A stretch of DNA of 64,000 bases from Sphingobium amiense (GCF_003967075.1 NZ_AP018664.1:3162001-3226000), one strand, 5' to 3'. Shown: positions 44,682 through 54,775, counted from the stretch's first letter. Notes: generated from the sequence alone by a model not told the origin. Translations and numbers: made by a program.

Positions 44682-47600
44682 ATGAATTTTCGCAATATCT
44701 CCGCATGGGCGATCCGCAATCCGGTGACGCCGCTGGTGCTGTTCGCAGCACTGATGATGGCCGGCATCGTCAGCTTCATGCGGATGGATGTGAACCAGAA
44801 TCCGGACGTCAGCTTCCCGATGGTCAGCGTAACGGTGGTTCAGCCCGGCGCCGCGCCGACCGAGCTGGAAACGCAGGTGACGCAGCGGATAGAAGCGGCG
44901 GTGCGCGGCATCAACGGAGTGGAGGACATCACCTCCTTCGCATCCGAAGGTCAGTCCCTCACCAATGTCCAGTTCCAGATCGGCACGCCCGTCGACCGCG
45001 CGGTCAATGACGTCAAGAATGCGGTCGACCAGATCCGCAGCGATCTGCCGCAGGGCATTCTCGAACCGCAGGTGCAGCGGATCGACATCGACGGCGGACC
45101 CATCGCCTATTTCAGCGCCGAAGCGACCGACATGACGCTGGAGCAACTGTCCTGGTATGTGGACAATACGGTCGCCAAGCGCCTGCTGTCGGTGCCCGGC
45201 ATGGCGGCGGTCAAGCGCAGCGGCGGCGTCAGCCGCGAAATCCGCGTCATCCTGAACCCCGCCAAGCTCCAAGCCTATGGCATCACCGCCGCGCAGGTGA
45301 ACGGCCAGCTGCAGCAGGTGAACATCAACGCGGCGGGCGGCCGCACCGAAATCGCAGGCGCGGAACAGTCGATCCGCGTGCTAGGCAACGCCCGCAACGC
45401 CCTTGCGCTGGGAGACACGCAGATCGCGATCTCCGGCGGGCGCACCGTCAAGCTTTCCGACCTTGCCACCGTGCGCGACATGTATGCCGAACAGCGCAGC
45501 CTTTCGCTGATGAACGGGCGGCAGGTGACGAGTTTCAGCATGGCCAAGGCCAAGGGATCGTCGGACGTCACCGTCTATGACGAAGCGATGAAGGTGCTGG
45601 AAAAGCTGAAGAAGGAAAATCCCAAGGTCCAGTACAAGCAGCTCTACAGCAGCGTCGAATATACGCGTGGCCAGTATCACAGCGCCATGTCGGCGATGAT
45701 CGAGGGCGCGGTGCTGGCGGTGGTGATCGTGTTTCTCTTCCTGCGCGACTGGCGCGCGACGATGATCTCCGCCCTCGCGATCCCGCTGTCGGCGATCCCG
45801 TCCTTCTGGTTCATGGACATGATGGGCTTCACGCTCAACGGCATCTCGCTGCTGGCGCTGAGCCTTGTCGCGGGCGTGCTGGTCGACGACGCCATCGTGG
45901 AGATCGAGAATATCGTGCGCCATATGCGCATGGGCAAATCCGCCTATCAGGCTTCCATCGACGCGGCGGACGAAATCGGCCTTGCCGTGCTGGCGACGAC
46001 CATGGCGATCGTCGCCGTGTTCCTGCCGGTCGCGCTGATGCCCGGCCTTGCCGGTCAGTTCTTCATCCAGTTCGGCATGACCGTCGTCGTTTCGGTGCTG
46101 ATGAGCCTTGCCGTCGCCCGCCTCATCACGCCGATGATCGCGGCCTATTTCCTCAAGGCCCATGGCGAGGAAACCCATGGCGAAGGCTGGCTGATGGACC
46201 GCTATATGGGCGTGCTGCGCTGGTCGCTGGAAAATGGCAGGGCAAAGGCCCGCCGGGCGCGCGGAGGTTTCCGCAACAGGGTCGCCGGACTGTTCACCGA
46301 TCATCGCATGTGGACGCTCGGCGTGGGCATATTGGCGTTCGTGGCGACGATCTTCGCTTTCGCCACGCTGCCCATGACCTTCCAGCCGACGATCAACACC
46401 GATTTCAGTCAGGTGAAGATCGAGACCGTGCCGGGCAGCACGCTGGAACAGACCACCGCGATCACCCGCAAGGTGGCGGACATGCTGGCCGCCGACACCG
46501 CGACGGTCGACGCCGCCTTTGCCGACATCACCCCGACCGGCGCCGACATCTTCCTGACGCTGAAGAAGGACAGGCCGCTGTCGTCCGTCAACTGGGAACG
46601 CAGCACCGCGCCCAAATTCCAGACGATTGCGGACGCGCGCGTCAATTTCCAGTCGCAGTCGGGCGGCGGCTTTGGCCGTGACGTCATCATGATGTTCGGA
46701 TCGGACGATCCGGTGTTGCTCGAAAAGACCGCCAACCAGCTCGTCAAGGAGATGGCGGGCCTCAGGGAACTGCGCGACGCACGCGTGCAGGGCGACATGC
46801 AGCGGCCCGAAATCATCATCAAGCCGCGCATGGACCTCGCCGCCAGCATGGGCGTCACGACCGCTGCCCTCAGCCAGTCGATCCGCATCGCCACCATCGG
46901 CGACATCGACCAGAACACCGCCAAATTCTCGCTGGCAGACCGGCAGATCCCTATCCGCGTTTCCCTGTCGGAGGATAGCCGCAAGGACATCGCGACGATC
47001 CAGAACCTGCCCGTTCCCACCATCGACGGCGGATCGGTGCCGCTGCGCGTCGTGGCCGACATCAGTTTCGGCGCGGGGCCAACGCAGATCCGCCGTTATA
47101 ACCAGATCCGCCGCGTGGTGGTGGGCGCCGACCTTGCGCCGGGCCTCGTCACCAGTCAGGCGATGACCAAGCTGAACGCGCTGCCCACGATGAAGGCGAT
47201 CAACGAAGGCCGCATTCAGGGCGTGCAGAAGATCAACGCGGGCGACAGCAAGTTCCAGGCGGAAATGTTGCAGAATTTCGTCATCGCGGTTTTTTCCGGC
47301 GTGCTGCTGGTGCTGGCGGTGCTGGTGCTGCTCTACAAGCGCGTGATGCCCCCCTTCGTCAATCTGGGGTCGCTGCTGCTCGCCCCGCTCGGCGGCGCTA
47401 TCGCGCTGCATGTCACGGGGCAGCCGCTATCGATGCCGGTGTTCATCGGGCTGCTCATGCTGCTGGGCATCGTCGCCAAGAACTCGATCCTCGTCATCGA
47501 CTTCGCGCTGGAGGAGATGGAGAAGGGCGTGCCCAAGCATGAGGCGATCATCGACGCGGGCCACAAGCGCGCGCAGCCGATCGTCATGACCACGGTGGCG

Positions 47601-47843
47601 ATGGTCGCGGGCATGGTGCCGACCGCCATATCGCTTTCGGGCGACAGCGCCTGGCGCGCGCCCATGGGCATCACTGTGATCGGCGGCCTGCTGCTTTCGA
47701 CCGTCCTGACGCTGGTGATCGTGCCCGCCGTGTTCAGCCTCGCCATCGGGTTCGAAAGCTGGATCGGGCCGAAGCTGGGCCGCGGCCTGCTGACCTACAA
47801 GCCCGAGCATAAGGACGGCGGCGCGGTCCAGCCGGCGGAGTGA
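44682..47843 (+). CDS. RND efflux transporter permease (AcrB/HAE1-like)
   Basis: This 1053-aa proton-driven inner-membrane pump has 12 predicted helices. The porter-domain start (MNFRNISAWAIRNPVTPLVL, then SFPMVSVTVVQPGAAPTELE) and the relay Asp-Asp in GVLVDDAIVEIENI of TM4 are RND signatures. The late GIVAKNSILVIDFALEEMEKG is also typical. Substrate range cannot be read from sequence. The adaptor gene lies upstream, but no outer-membrane TolC-like gene follows, so the third component must be encoded elsewhere. Confidence 0.95.
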   Translation: MNFRNISAWAIRNPVTPLVLFAALMMAGIVSFMRMDVNQNPDVSFPMVSVTVVQPGAAPTELETQVTQRIEAAVRGINGVEDITSFASEGQSLTNVQFQIGTPVDRAVNDVKNAVDQIRSDLPQGILEPQVQRIDIDGGPIAYFSAEATDMTLEQLSWYVDNTVAKRLLSVPGMAAVKRSGGVSREIRVILNPAKLQAYGITAAQVNGQLQQVNINAAGGRTEIAGAEQSIRVLGNARNALALGDTQIAISGGRTVKLSDLATVRDMYAEQRSLSLMNGRQVTSFSMAKAKGSSDVTVYDEAMKVLEKLKKENPKVQYKQLYSSVEYTRGQYHSAMSAMIEGAVLAVVIVFLFLRDWRATMISALAIPLSAIPSFWFMDMMGFTLNGISLLALSLVAGVLVDDAIVEIENIVRHMRMGKSAYQASIDAADEIGLAVLATTMAIVAVFLPVALMPGLAGQFFIQFGMTVVVSVLMSLAVARLITPMIAAYFLKAHGEETHGEGWLMDRYMGVLRWSLENGRAKARRARGGFRNRVAGLFTDHRMWTLGVGILAFVATIFAFATLPMTFQPTINTDFSQVKIETVPGSTLEQTTAITRKVADMLAADTATVDAAFADITPTGADIFLTLKKDRPLSSVNWERSTAPKFQTIADARVNFQSQSGGGFGRDVIMMFGSDDPVLLEKTANQLVKEMAGLRELRDARVQGDMQRPEIIIKPRMDLAASMGVTTAALSQSIRIATIGDIDQNTAKFSLADRQIPIRVSLSEDSRKDIATIQNLPVPTIDGGSVPLRVVADISFGAGPTQIRRYNQIRRVVVGADLAPGLVTSQAMTKLNALPTMKAINEGRIQGVQKINAGDSKFQAEMLQNFVIAVFSGVLLVLAVLVLLYKRVMPPFVNLGSLLLAPLGGAIALHVTGQPLSMPVFIGLLMLLGIVAKNSILVIDFALEEMEKGVPKHEAIIDAGHKRAQPIVMTTVAMVAGMVPTAISLSGDSAWRAPMGITVIGGLLLSTVLTLVIVPAVFSLAIGFESWIGPKLGRGLLTYKPEHKDGGAVQPAE

Positions 47844-47908
47844 CGCGGGGCGGGCGGCGAAAGATCGCGCTTGCCTGAACGAAACGGGCGCGTAACCGTT
47901 CTGCGGTG

Positions 47909-49174
47909 ATGACGCCGCTTCGCCTGCCCCGCCCCGCGCCGTTTGCCGCGCCCCACCCGGCGCGGCGGATGCGGATCGTGGCGACGGGCATGTTGCTGGC
48001 GATGGCAGCGCTGTTCGTCGCGGCGCGGGCCACGGCGCATCTCCATCCCGCCGTCGGTTTCGTGCAGGCCTTTGCCGAAGCGGCGATGGTGGGCGGCCTT
48101 GCCGACTGGTTCGCGGTGACGGCGCTGTTCCGCCATCCGCTCGGCCTTCCCATTCCCCACACCGCGATCATCCCGCGTAACAAGGACAGAATCGGCGACA
48201 CGCTGGCGACCTTCCTGCGCGACAATTTCCTGACGCCCGCCGTGGTCGCGCGGCGGATGCGGCATATGGACGTGGCGGCGGCAGCGGGACGCTTCCTCGC
48301 CAGTCCGTCCGGAGGCGACGGGCGGCTGCGCGAAGGAGCCTCGCGCCTTGCCGCCGACATATTGGAAGCGCTCGACCAGGAACGGCTCGGCGGCATGGTC
48401 AAGGGCGCGATCGGCCAGCGGCTGCGCGCGATCAACATGGGGCCGCTGATCGGGCAGGCGATCGAGGCGGCGATGCGCGACGGGCGGCACGGGCCTGTCA
48501 TGGACAGCCTGATCCAGTGGGCCGACCGCGCGCTGGAGGCGAACGAGCATCTCATCCGGCAGATGGTGCATGAGCGCGCGGGCAAGGTGCTGCGCTGGAC
48601 CGGACTCGACGAAAATCTCGCCAATGCGATCCTGACCGGGCTGCGCAAGATGCTGGCGGACATGGCGGACGACCCGGAGCACAGCCTGCGCCTGAAGGCC
48701 GAGGAAGGGATGGCGAAGCTGGCCACCGATCTTCAGTTCGATATCGAAATGCAGGCGAAGGTCGCGAAGATCCGCGATGAAATCCTCGACAATCCGGCGA
48801 TGCAGCGGTGGATCGAGGGCATGTGGGAACAGGCGCGGGCCGGACTGCTCCGGGCGGTGCGCGATCCGGGCAAGGCGATGGCGGGGCGCTTCGGCGAAGC
48901 GCTCCGCGCGCTGGGCGGCACGCTGCAGCAGGAGGCGCGGCTGCGGCTCGTCATCAACCGCTTCGTGCGGCGAGCGGCGGTGGGCGCGACCGCCAGCTAT
49001 GGCGACGCCATCGTGCGGCTGGTGAGCGATACCGTGCGCGGCTGGGACGCAGGCACGGTGACGGCGCGACTCGAAGGCGCGGTGGGCCGCGACCTGCAAT
49101 ATATCCGCATCAACGGCACGCTGGTCGGCGGGCTGGTCGGCCTCGCCATCCACGCGGTCGACACGCTGCTCTGA
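47909..49174 (+). CDS. DUF445 membrane protein
   Basis: A 421-aa protein with an N-terminal helix (IVATGMLLAMAALFVAARA) and the DUF445 core: GGLADWFAVTALFRHPLGLPIPHTAIIPRNKDRIGDTL, split as WFAVTALFRHPLG and IPRNKDRIGD. A long helical middle follows, then a C-terminal helix (INGTLVGGLVGLAIHAVDTLL). The family is widespread and uncharacterised. An in-frame GTG at 47906 precedes the chosen ATG. It follows the RND permease by 65 bases but probably is not functionally linked. Confidence 0.88.
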   Translation: MTPLRLPRPAPFAAPHPARRMRIVATGMLLAMAALFVAARATAHLHPAVGFVQAFAEAAMVGGLADWFAVTALFRHPLGLPIPHTAIIPRNKDRIGDTLATFLRDNFLTPAVVARRMRHMDVAAAAGRFLASPSGGDGRLREGASRLAADILEALDQERLGGMVKGAIGQRLRAINMGPLIGQAIEAAMRDGRHGPVMDSLIQWADRALEANEHLIRQMVHERAGKVLRWTGLDENLANAILTGLRKMLADMADDPEHSLRLKAEEGMAKLATDLQFDIEMQAKVAKIRDEILDNPAMQRWIEGMWEQARAGLLRAVRDPGKAMAGRFGEALRALGGTLQQEARLRLVINRFVRRAAVGATASYGDAIVRLVSDTVRGWDAGTVTARLEGAVGRDLQYIRINGTLVGGLVGLAIHAVDTLL

Positions 49175-49247
49175 AAGGCGGGCGGCAGCAAGCAAAGGAG
49201 ACAGCGAAAGAGACAGTTGAAACGCATCGGCGGCGTTCAGAAAAATG

Positions 49248-49282
49248 ATGTTGCAACATATCATAAAATAATGTTGTATCAT
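49248..49282. promoter_or_regulatory. Palindrome pair upstream of tonB
   Basis: ATGTTGCAACAT at 49248-49259 is a perfect 12-bp palindrome. ATGTTGTATCAT at 49271-49282 is an imperfect copy, starting 23 bp later. The block is very AT-rich for this genome and lies 80-110 bp before the TonB gene. It may be a promoter with regulator sites, possibly iron-related; I could not match it to a known Fur or Irr consensus. Confidence 0.45.
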
Positions 49283-49360
49283 GACATCATGCGGTTGAAT
49301 TGGATCATCGGCAGCAGCGCATGAAGGAGAGGATGCCGGTCAGGGAAGAGGAGCCTTGCG

Positions 49361-50044
49361 ATGCTGTCAATCGGGCTACGGACGGGAGCGGAAGCACAAT
49401 CGCGCTATGGGGCGGGCCGCCGCTCGCCATTGGGGCTGGGCGGCACGGTCGCCGTCCATGCGCTGCTGGTGGCCGGATTTCTGCTGCTGCCCAAGGAGGT
49501 GATCGACATCGTGCGGCCCAGCCCGCCAATCTCGACCTATGCCGTGCCGGAAGACCCGCCGCCCCCGGAGAACAGACCCGACAAGCCGGTGGACGCGAAA
49601 ATGCCGGTTCAGCCGCAACCCCAGCCGCAGCGCCCGACCGCCACGGACTCCGAGATCACGCTGCCCCGCGACGCAGGGCTGACCGGAGGCGGCGGCGATC
49701 TGTCAAAGCCGCTTCCGCCCTATTTCCCCCCGCCCCTGCCGCCAGCCGACCCGGTGCTGACGGATGCGCAGATCGACCCGCGCGCCCTGCCCGCCTTTCA
49801 GCCGGACTATCCCGGCGCGATGATCCGTCAGGGTCTGGACGGGAAGGTGACGGTGCGGGTCAGCATCGGCGCGGACGGGCGCGTCACGGCCATCGAGAAG
49901 ATCAGCGCCAGCGACGACAGTTTCTGGGAAACGACGCAGCGCCACGCCCTGCGCAAATGGCGGTTCCGCCCCGCGACGCGCGACGGCGTGCCGGTCGCGT
50001 CGACCAAGGTTCTGACGGTCCGTTTCACGCTGACAGATCGGTGA
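49361..50044 (+). CDS. TonB-like energy-transducing protein
   Basis: TonB couples the inner-membrane proton motive force to outer-membrane receptors. The 227-aa protein has an N-terminal anchor (LGGTVAVHALLVAGFLLL at about 25-43) and a periplasmic Pro-rich spacer (PEDPPPPENRPDKPVDAK, PQPQPQPQRP). The C-terminal TonB domain is PDYPGAMIRQGLDGKVTVRV, KWRFRPATRDGVPV. A GAAGAGGAG site precedes the ATG. No exbB/exbD genes are adjacent. Confidence 0.9.
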   Translation: MLSIGLRTGAEAQSRYGAGRRSPLGLGGTVAVHALLVAGFLLLPKEVIDIVRPSPPISTYAVPEDPPPPENRPDKPVDAKMPVQPQPQPQRPTATDSEITLPRDAGLTGGGGDLSKPLPPYFPPPLPPADPVLTDAQIDPRALPAFQPDYPGAMIRQGLDGKVTVRVSIGADGRVTAIEKISASDDSFWETTQRHALRKWRFRPATRDGVPVASTKVLTVRFTLTDR

Positions 50045-50072
50045 AGTCCGGGCGCTCGTTCGGGGGCGCGGG

Positions 50073-51563
50073 TCAGCCGATCCGGTAATCCCGCACGAGC
50101 ACCAGCGCCTGTTCGTTGAGCGATGCCGCACGTTCGCTGCTGTCGCTTTCGGTGTAGCAGCGCAGCTCAGGTGCGTTGCCGCTGGGACGCAGATGGATGA
50201 TATCGCCGCCCTTGAAATGGACGCGCAGGCCATCAGTGCGGTCTATCCCGCCCGCTTCGCCTGCGATGCCGCCGAACATGGCGGTGAGGCGATGGAGCAC
50301 ATCGGTCTCGCTGCCTTGCTCCAGATGCGCGATCAGCGCCTGGCTCTGCGCGGTGGGGTAGTTTTGCAGCCGCTCACTGAACGTATAGCGCGCGGGCAGT
50401 TGCGCCAGCAGCGCGGAGAGGGCCACGCACTGCCGCCGCGCATCGACCAGCGTCGCGAGGATCGGCAGCACCGCGTCGCGCGTCGGCAAAGCGCCGAGCG
50501 TGCGGCCCTCGACCTTGACCGGCGTCGCCAGCAGGAAGCCGCCATTGGCCTCATAACCGCAGACGCTCGTCTGCCCTTCGGCGGCCAGCGCGTTCATCGC
50601 CTCGATCACGAAGGGCGATCCGATCCGGGTGCGGCGCACCGCATCGAACAGGCCCGAAAGCTCCACCGCGCTGTTGCAGCTCACCGGCGTCGCCACCGCC
50701 CCGATCCCCAGCGCGCGCGCGCACAGAATGCCGAGCACGTCGCCGCGCATCCACGCGCCGCGCTCGTCGGCGAGCAGCGGGCGATCCGAATCGCCATCGG
50801 TGGACAGGATTGCGTCGAGTTTCCGCTCTGCGGCCCATGCGCGCGCAAGCTGCTGGTCTTCCGGGCGGACCGCTTCGGTATCGACGGGGATGAACTTGTC
50901 TGAACGGCCAAGCCGCACCGCCTTGCCGCCCAGCGCCCCGACCAGCGCGACGAGGATGTCGCGCCCCACCGCCGAATGTTCATAGACGCCGAGCGTCACG
51001 CCCGACAGCGCCTCCGGCCCGAAGGCGTCGACATAGCGCGCGATATAGGGCGTCGCGGCGTCGACCGGCGGCGGCAGCGGCTGCGCTGCCTTCAGCATCC
51101 CCTCCCCATCGAACAGGTCGGGCAGATCGACGCTCTGCGCGCGGATACCCTGCTCGTCGGGTTTCAGCACCTCGCCATCGGTGCGGTTGAACTTGATGCC
51201 GTTACGATCGTCGGGAATGTGGCTGCCCGTTACCATGAGCGACGGGATGCCTCGCGCAAAAGCATAGGCTGCGACCGCCGGAGAGGGCACGAAACCGCAA
51301 TTGTCCACCTTGCCGTCCATGTGCCGGATCGCCGCGGCGCAGGCGGCCATGATCCGCGGCGTAGACGGCCGCAGGTCGCCCGCGACCGCGACGGGGCGGC
51401 CCGGCGCGAACTGGCCGATGAACGAGAGATGCTGGAGGAAGGCGCAGGTGTAGGCGAAGCACACTTCGTCCGTCATCGCGGTAACGAGGCCGCGCGCGCC
51501 GCTAGTGCCGAACGCCACGCCCGACCGGGCCATGAGATCGGCGATGGAAACGGTGTGGGTCAT
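50073..51563 (-). CDS. Phosphomannomutase/phosphoglucomutase family protein
   Basis: This enzyme interconverts mannose-6-phosphate and mannose-1-phosphate (or the glucose esters). The 496-aa protein has the four-domain alpha-D-phosphohexomutase fold: FGTSGARGL (phosphate loop), MVTGSHIPDDRNGIKF with Ser114 as phosphoserine (the usual motif is TASHNP, so this version is divergent), metal-binding STDGDSDRP, and sugar-specifying YEANGGFL. The gene lies 13 bases after manC, a GDP-mannose pathway pair. Which sugar is preferred is inferred from that neighbour. Confidence 0.9.
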   Translation of the reverse strand: MTHTVSIADLMARSGVAFGTSGARGLVTAMTDEVCFAYTCAFLQHLSFIGQFAPGRPVAVAGDLRPSTPRIMAACAAAIRHMDGKVDNCGFVPSPAVAAYAFARGIPSLMVTGSHIPDDRNGIKFNRTDGEVLKPDEQGIRAQSVDLPDLFDGEGMLKAAQPLPPPVDAATPYIARYVDAFGPEALSGVTLGVYEHSAVGRDILVALVGALGGKAVRLGRSDKFIPVDTEAVRPEDQQLARAWAAERKLDAILSTDGDSDRPLLADERGAWMRGDVLGILCARALGIGAVATPVSCNSAVELSGLFDAVRRTRIGSPFVIEAMNALAAEGQTSVCGYEANGGFLLATPVKVEGRTLGALPTRDAVLPILATLVDARRQCVALSALLAQLPARYTFSERLQNYPTAQSQALIAHLEQGSETDVLHRLTAMFGGIAGEAGGIDRTDGLRVHFKGGDIIHLRPSGNAPELRCYTESDSSERAASLNEQALVLVRDYRIG

Positions 51564-51576
51564 GATAGTCCCGCTC

Positions 51577-52680
51577 TCAGGATGGGCACGACGATCCGCC
51601 CGCCGCCTTCGCAGCGTCGAGCGCCGCGAGCGCCTCCGTCACCTTGCGCACCTTCTGCGATTCGCCGCGCTTGAGGATCATGATGTCGCCCTGCGATACC
51701 ACGACGATGAGATCGTCGACATCGACCAGTGTGACGCGCGGTCCGTCGCTGTGGACAAGGCAGTTTTTCGCGCCGAGCAGCAGCGCGTCGCCGCGCACGG
51801 CATTCTCGTCGGCGCAGCGGGCGCTGACCGCGTGCAGCGAATCCCAGCTCCCCACGTCCGACCAGCCCATGCTGACCGGAACGCAGGCGACCTTCCTTTC
51901 GCGCTCCATCACCGCATAGTCGATCGAATCCGAAGGACAGGCATGGAATGCCTTTGCATCCGGGAAGATATGCGCGCCCTCGCGCTTGGCCTGCGCCATC
52001 GCGGCGCGCACGGCCGCCAGCATGTCGGGCCGATGCCGTTCCAGCGCGGCGAGATAGGCGTCGGCGCGGAACAGGAAGATGCCCGCGTTCCAGGCATGCC
52101 CCCCTTCCGCGAGCATCCGTTCCGCATTGGCGACGTCCGGCTTTTCGACGAAACGCTCGACCTGATTGACCCCGGTCCCGCAGGTTTCGCCCATCTTGAT
52201 GTAGCCATAGCCGGTTTCGGGCGCTTCGGGCGTAATCCCGAATGTGATGAGCCATCCGTCCGCGACCAGCGGCAGCGCGCGCTCGATGGCGGCGTGGAAG
52301 GCGGGCACGTCGGCGATGACATGATCGCTGGGCATCACCAGCAGCGCGTCGTCGGGCTTCGCCTCCAGCGCGGCGAGCGCGATAGCGGGCGCGGTGTTGC
52401 GGCCGACCGGCTCCAGAATGATCCGGTGATCGCTGACGCCGCTGTGGCGCAACTGATCGTCGATGATGTCCGCATGGGCGGCATTGGACACGAGGATGGG
52501 CCGGTCCACCGAAGCGGCCTTGAACCCTCTCGTTCTGACGGCGGTGAGCTGAAGCATGGTCTCATCGGCCGTCAGCGGCAGCAACTGCTTGGGGCGTTCA
52601 GGTCTGGAAACCGGCCAGAGGCGGGTGCCCGATCCCCCGGACAGGATGACAGGAACGATATTGATCGAATCGTTGGCCAT
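51577..52680 (-). CDS. Mannose-1-phosphate guanylyltransferase
   Basis: The enzyme makes GDP-mannose from GTP and mannose-1-phosphate, feeding exopolysaccharide or lipopolysaccharide sugars. The 367-aa protein has the nucleotidyl-transferase signature LSGGSGTRLWPVSRPERPKQ (13-32), VGRNTAPAIALAAL, VMPSDHVIAD and the GWSDVGSW motif. It lacks the C-terminal isomerase domain of bifunctional ManC, so mannose-6-phosphate must come from elsewhere. A phosphohexomutase gene follows. Confidence 0.93.
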   Translation of the reverse strand: MANDSINIVPVILSGGSGTRLWPVSRPERPKQLLPLTADETMLQLTAVRTRGFKAASVDRPILVSNAAHADIIDDQLRHSGVSDHRIILEPVGRNTAPAIALAALEAKPDDALLVMPSDHVIADVPAFHAAIERALPLVADGWLITFGITPEAPETGYGYIKMGETCGTGVNQVERFVEKPDVANAERMLAEGGHAWNAGIFLFRADAYLAALERHRPDMLAAVRAAMAQAKREGAHIFPDAKAFHACPSDSIDYAVMERERKVACVPVSMGWSDVGSWDSLHAVSARCADENAVRGDALLLGAKNCLVHSDGPRVTLVDVDDLIVVVSQGDIMILKRGESQKVRKVTEALAALDAAKAAGGSSCPS

Positions 52681-53013
52681 ATTTCGCCTGAAGAAAAGGT
52701 TTTACCATGATTAACCGAATTGATTAAAGTTTCGTGCGCAGCATCCAAAGTCGCCGGAAACCCGGCGTGGAAATCGTTGAAAGCCGGAAAGTGAATGGCA
52801 AATGGCTGCCCCGGTCCTGTCTGCACCGAACGGGCGCATCGACAAGACGTTCGTGCCGCCGATCGGTTCCGGTGGCAGGCGCGAGAGCTGTATACGCCCC
52901 GCCATCCACAAGGCCAGAGGCGCGCCAACGCCCCGCGGCGCACCGAAGGCGACACGCACCGGTAACGCAGGCCAGCGGCGGAACGCCTCCGGCCGGAAAG
53001 AGCGCTACACGCC
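52681..53013. other. Intergenic region, manC promoter and ribH trailer
   Basis: This 333-bp stretch contains no convincing gene; the open frames have poor codon use and no starts with ribosome-binding sites. It must contain the manC promoter (minus). The only pattern noted is a direct repeat GATTAA at 52709-52714 and 52722-52727, 13 bp apart, near the manC start. Its meaning is unknown. Confidence 0.5.
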
Positions 53014-53439
53014 TTACGCGACGCCGAACCGTTCCCGCAGCGCCAGCATCGCGAGCGCCGCCCTGGCTGCCTCGCCGCCCTTGTCCTTCTGGTCGGAACG
53101 GGCGCGCACCAGCGCCTGTTCCTCATTCTCGACCGTCAGGATGCCGTTGCCGATGGCGATGCCGTCCATGCTGAGCGCCATCAGGCCACGCGCGCTCTCG
53201 TTCGACACAACCTCGAAATGATAGGTTTCGCCCCGGATCACCACGCCGATGGCGACGAAGCCGTCATAGCGCCCGGTTTCCGCCGCCAGCGCGACAGCGC
53301 CCGGTATCTCCAGCGCGCCCGGCACCGTCACCACCTCATAGCGATGCCCGCCCTCGTCCAGCGCGGCCTTCGCCCCCTCGATCAGCAGGTCGTTGAGATG
53401 GTCGTAGAAGCGCGCTTCGACGATGAGGAACTTGGCCAT
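53014..53439 (-). CDS. ribH: 6,7-dimethyl-8-ribityllumazine synthase
   Basis: RibH condenses the pyrimidine intermediate with dihydroxybutanone phosphate, the step before riboflavin synthase. The 141-aa protein has [35 protein letters not shown] (substrate loop), [14 protein letters not shown] with the catalytic His region, and [13 protein letters not shown]. The ATG at 53439 fits the family length. It is the last gene of the riboflavin cluster and starts 10 bases after ribBX. Confidence 0.96.
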   Translation of the reverse strand: MAKFLIVEARFYDHLNDLLIEGAKAALDEGGHRYEVVTVPGALEIPGAVALAAETGRYDGFVAIGVVIRGETYHFEVVSNESARGLMALSMDGIAIGNGILTVENEEQALVRARSDQKDKGGEAARAALAMLALRERFGVA

Positions 53440-53449
53440 CGGTAATCCT

Positions 53450-54739
53450 TCAGAGTTCGATCGGGCGCTGGTCGACCACGGACAGGTCATATCCGTCAAG
53501 CGCGATCAGGCTGTGGTGGCTGTTGGTCAGCAGGATCATGTCGTGCACGCCCAGTTCCGCCAGCAACTGCGCCCCCACGCCATAATTGCGCAGTTCGTCC
53601 ATGTCAGCGGGCGCGGCGCCCTTGGCCGCCCATCGCGAAATCGACCGGGAAAGAAAGTCGCCGTCGTCCGATCCGGCGAGCAGAACGACCAGCCCGGAAC
53701 CCTCCTGCCCGATGATTTCCATCGACCGGGCGAGCAGGTCGCTGCGGCGGCCTTCCGCGCCATAGATGTCGTCGAGCAGCGAAAGCTGGTGCATGCGCAC
53801 CAGAGTCGGCTGGTCGGGCACGACATGGCCCTTTTGCAGCACCATCTGTTCGGTGCGGGTGGCGCGATTATAGAAGCTGATCGCCTTCCATTCGCCGCCC
53901 CACTTGCTCGTGAAGCTCGTTTCCGCGCGGCGTTCGACCATATGGTCGTGACGGCGGCGATAGGCGATGAGGTCGCGGATCGTGCCGATCTTCATCCTGT
54001 GCTTCTGGGCGAAGGGGATGAGGTCGTCGAGCCGGGCCATGGTCCCGTCATCCTTCATCACCTCGCAGATGACACCGGACGGATTGAGGCCCGCCAGCCG
54101 GGCGACGTCCACCGCCGCTTCGGTATGGCCGGTGCGCACGAGCACGCCGCCGTCCTTCGCCACCAGCGGGAAGACATGGCCGGGCGTCACGATGTCGGCC
54201 CGCCCCTTCGACCCGTCGATCGCGACGGAGATGGTGCGGGCGCGGTCGGCGGCGCTGATGCCGGTGGTCACGCCCTCGCGCGCCTCGATCGACACGGTGA
54301 AGGCGGTTTCGTGCCGGGTGCCGTTGTTGCGGCTCATGAGGTCGAGGCCGAGCGTATCGACGCGGTCCTTCGTCAGCGCGAGGCAGATGAGGCCGCGGCC
54401 GTGCGTCGCCATGAAGTTGATCGCGTCGGGCGTCGCCATCTGCGCGGGGATGACGAGGTCGCCCTCATTCTCCCGATCCTCGTCATCAACGAGGATGAAC
54501 ATGCGGCCGTTGCGCGCTTCGTTGATGATTTCCTCGGGAGAAGCGAGCGCGGTGCCGCCCTCGCGCTTCGTGAGATAGATTTCCAGCTTGCCCAGCGTAT
54601 CGGCGGTCGGATTCCAGTCCGGCTCGCCCAGCTTGCGCAGCGAATTGGCGTGGAGGCCGGCGGCGCGGGCGAGGCCGGATCGGGACATGCCGCCATCGGT
54701 GACGAGGCTGCGGACGGTATCGAGAAGCGCGGACGACAT
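53450..54739 (-). CDS. ribB: RibBX: 3,4-dihydroxybutanone-4-phosphate synthase with N-terminal HTH and degenerate RibA domain
   Basis: A 429-aa three-part protein. Residues 1-60 form an XRE-like helix-turn-helix ([32 protein letters not shown]), not part of usual RibB. Residues 70-265 are RibB, with the acidic [11 protein letters not shown] loop (85-95), [28 protein letters not shown] and [10 protein letters not shown]; this makes the four-carbon riboflavin precursor from ribulose-5-phosphate. Residues 270-429 match the GTP cyclohydrolase II fold ([12 protein letters not shown]) but lack the three zinc cysteines: [18 protein letters not shown] replaces the Cys-bearing motif. RibA activity is thus probably absent, as in RibBX proteins. 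Confidence 0.93.
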   Translation of the reverse strand: MSSALLDTVRSLVTDGGMSRSGLARAAGLHANSLRKLGEPDWNPTADTLGKLEIYLTKREGGTALASPEEIINEARNGRMFILVDDEDRENEGDLVIPAQMATPDAINFMATHGRGLICLALTKDRVDTLGLDLMSRNNGTRHETAFTVSIEAREGVTTGISAADRARTISVAIDGSKGRADIVTPGHVFPLVAKDGGVLVRTGHTEAAVDVARLAGLNPSGVICEVMKDDGTMARLDDLIPFAQKHRMKIGTIRDLIAYRRRHDHMVERRAETSFTSKWGGEWKAISFYNRATRTEQMVLQKGHVVPDQPTLVRMHQLSLLDDIYGAEGRRSDLLARSMEIIGQEGSGLVVLLAGSDDGDFLSRSISRWAAKGAAPADMDELRNYGVGAQLLAELGVHDMILLTNSHHSLIALDGYDLSVVDQRPIEL

Positions 54740-54775
54740 GAAAACGACTCCTTCCCATCGCGGGACGGAGCGGCA

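Noticed and set aside
52709..52727. CtrA box upstream of manC
   Set aside because: The repeated GATTAA units have 13-bp periodicity and not TTAA-N7-TTAA.
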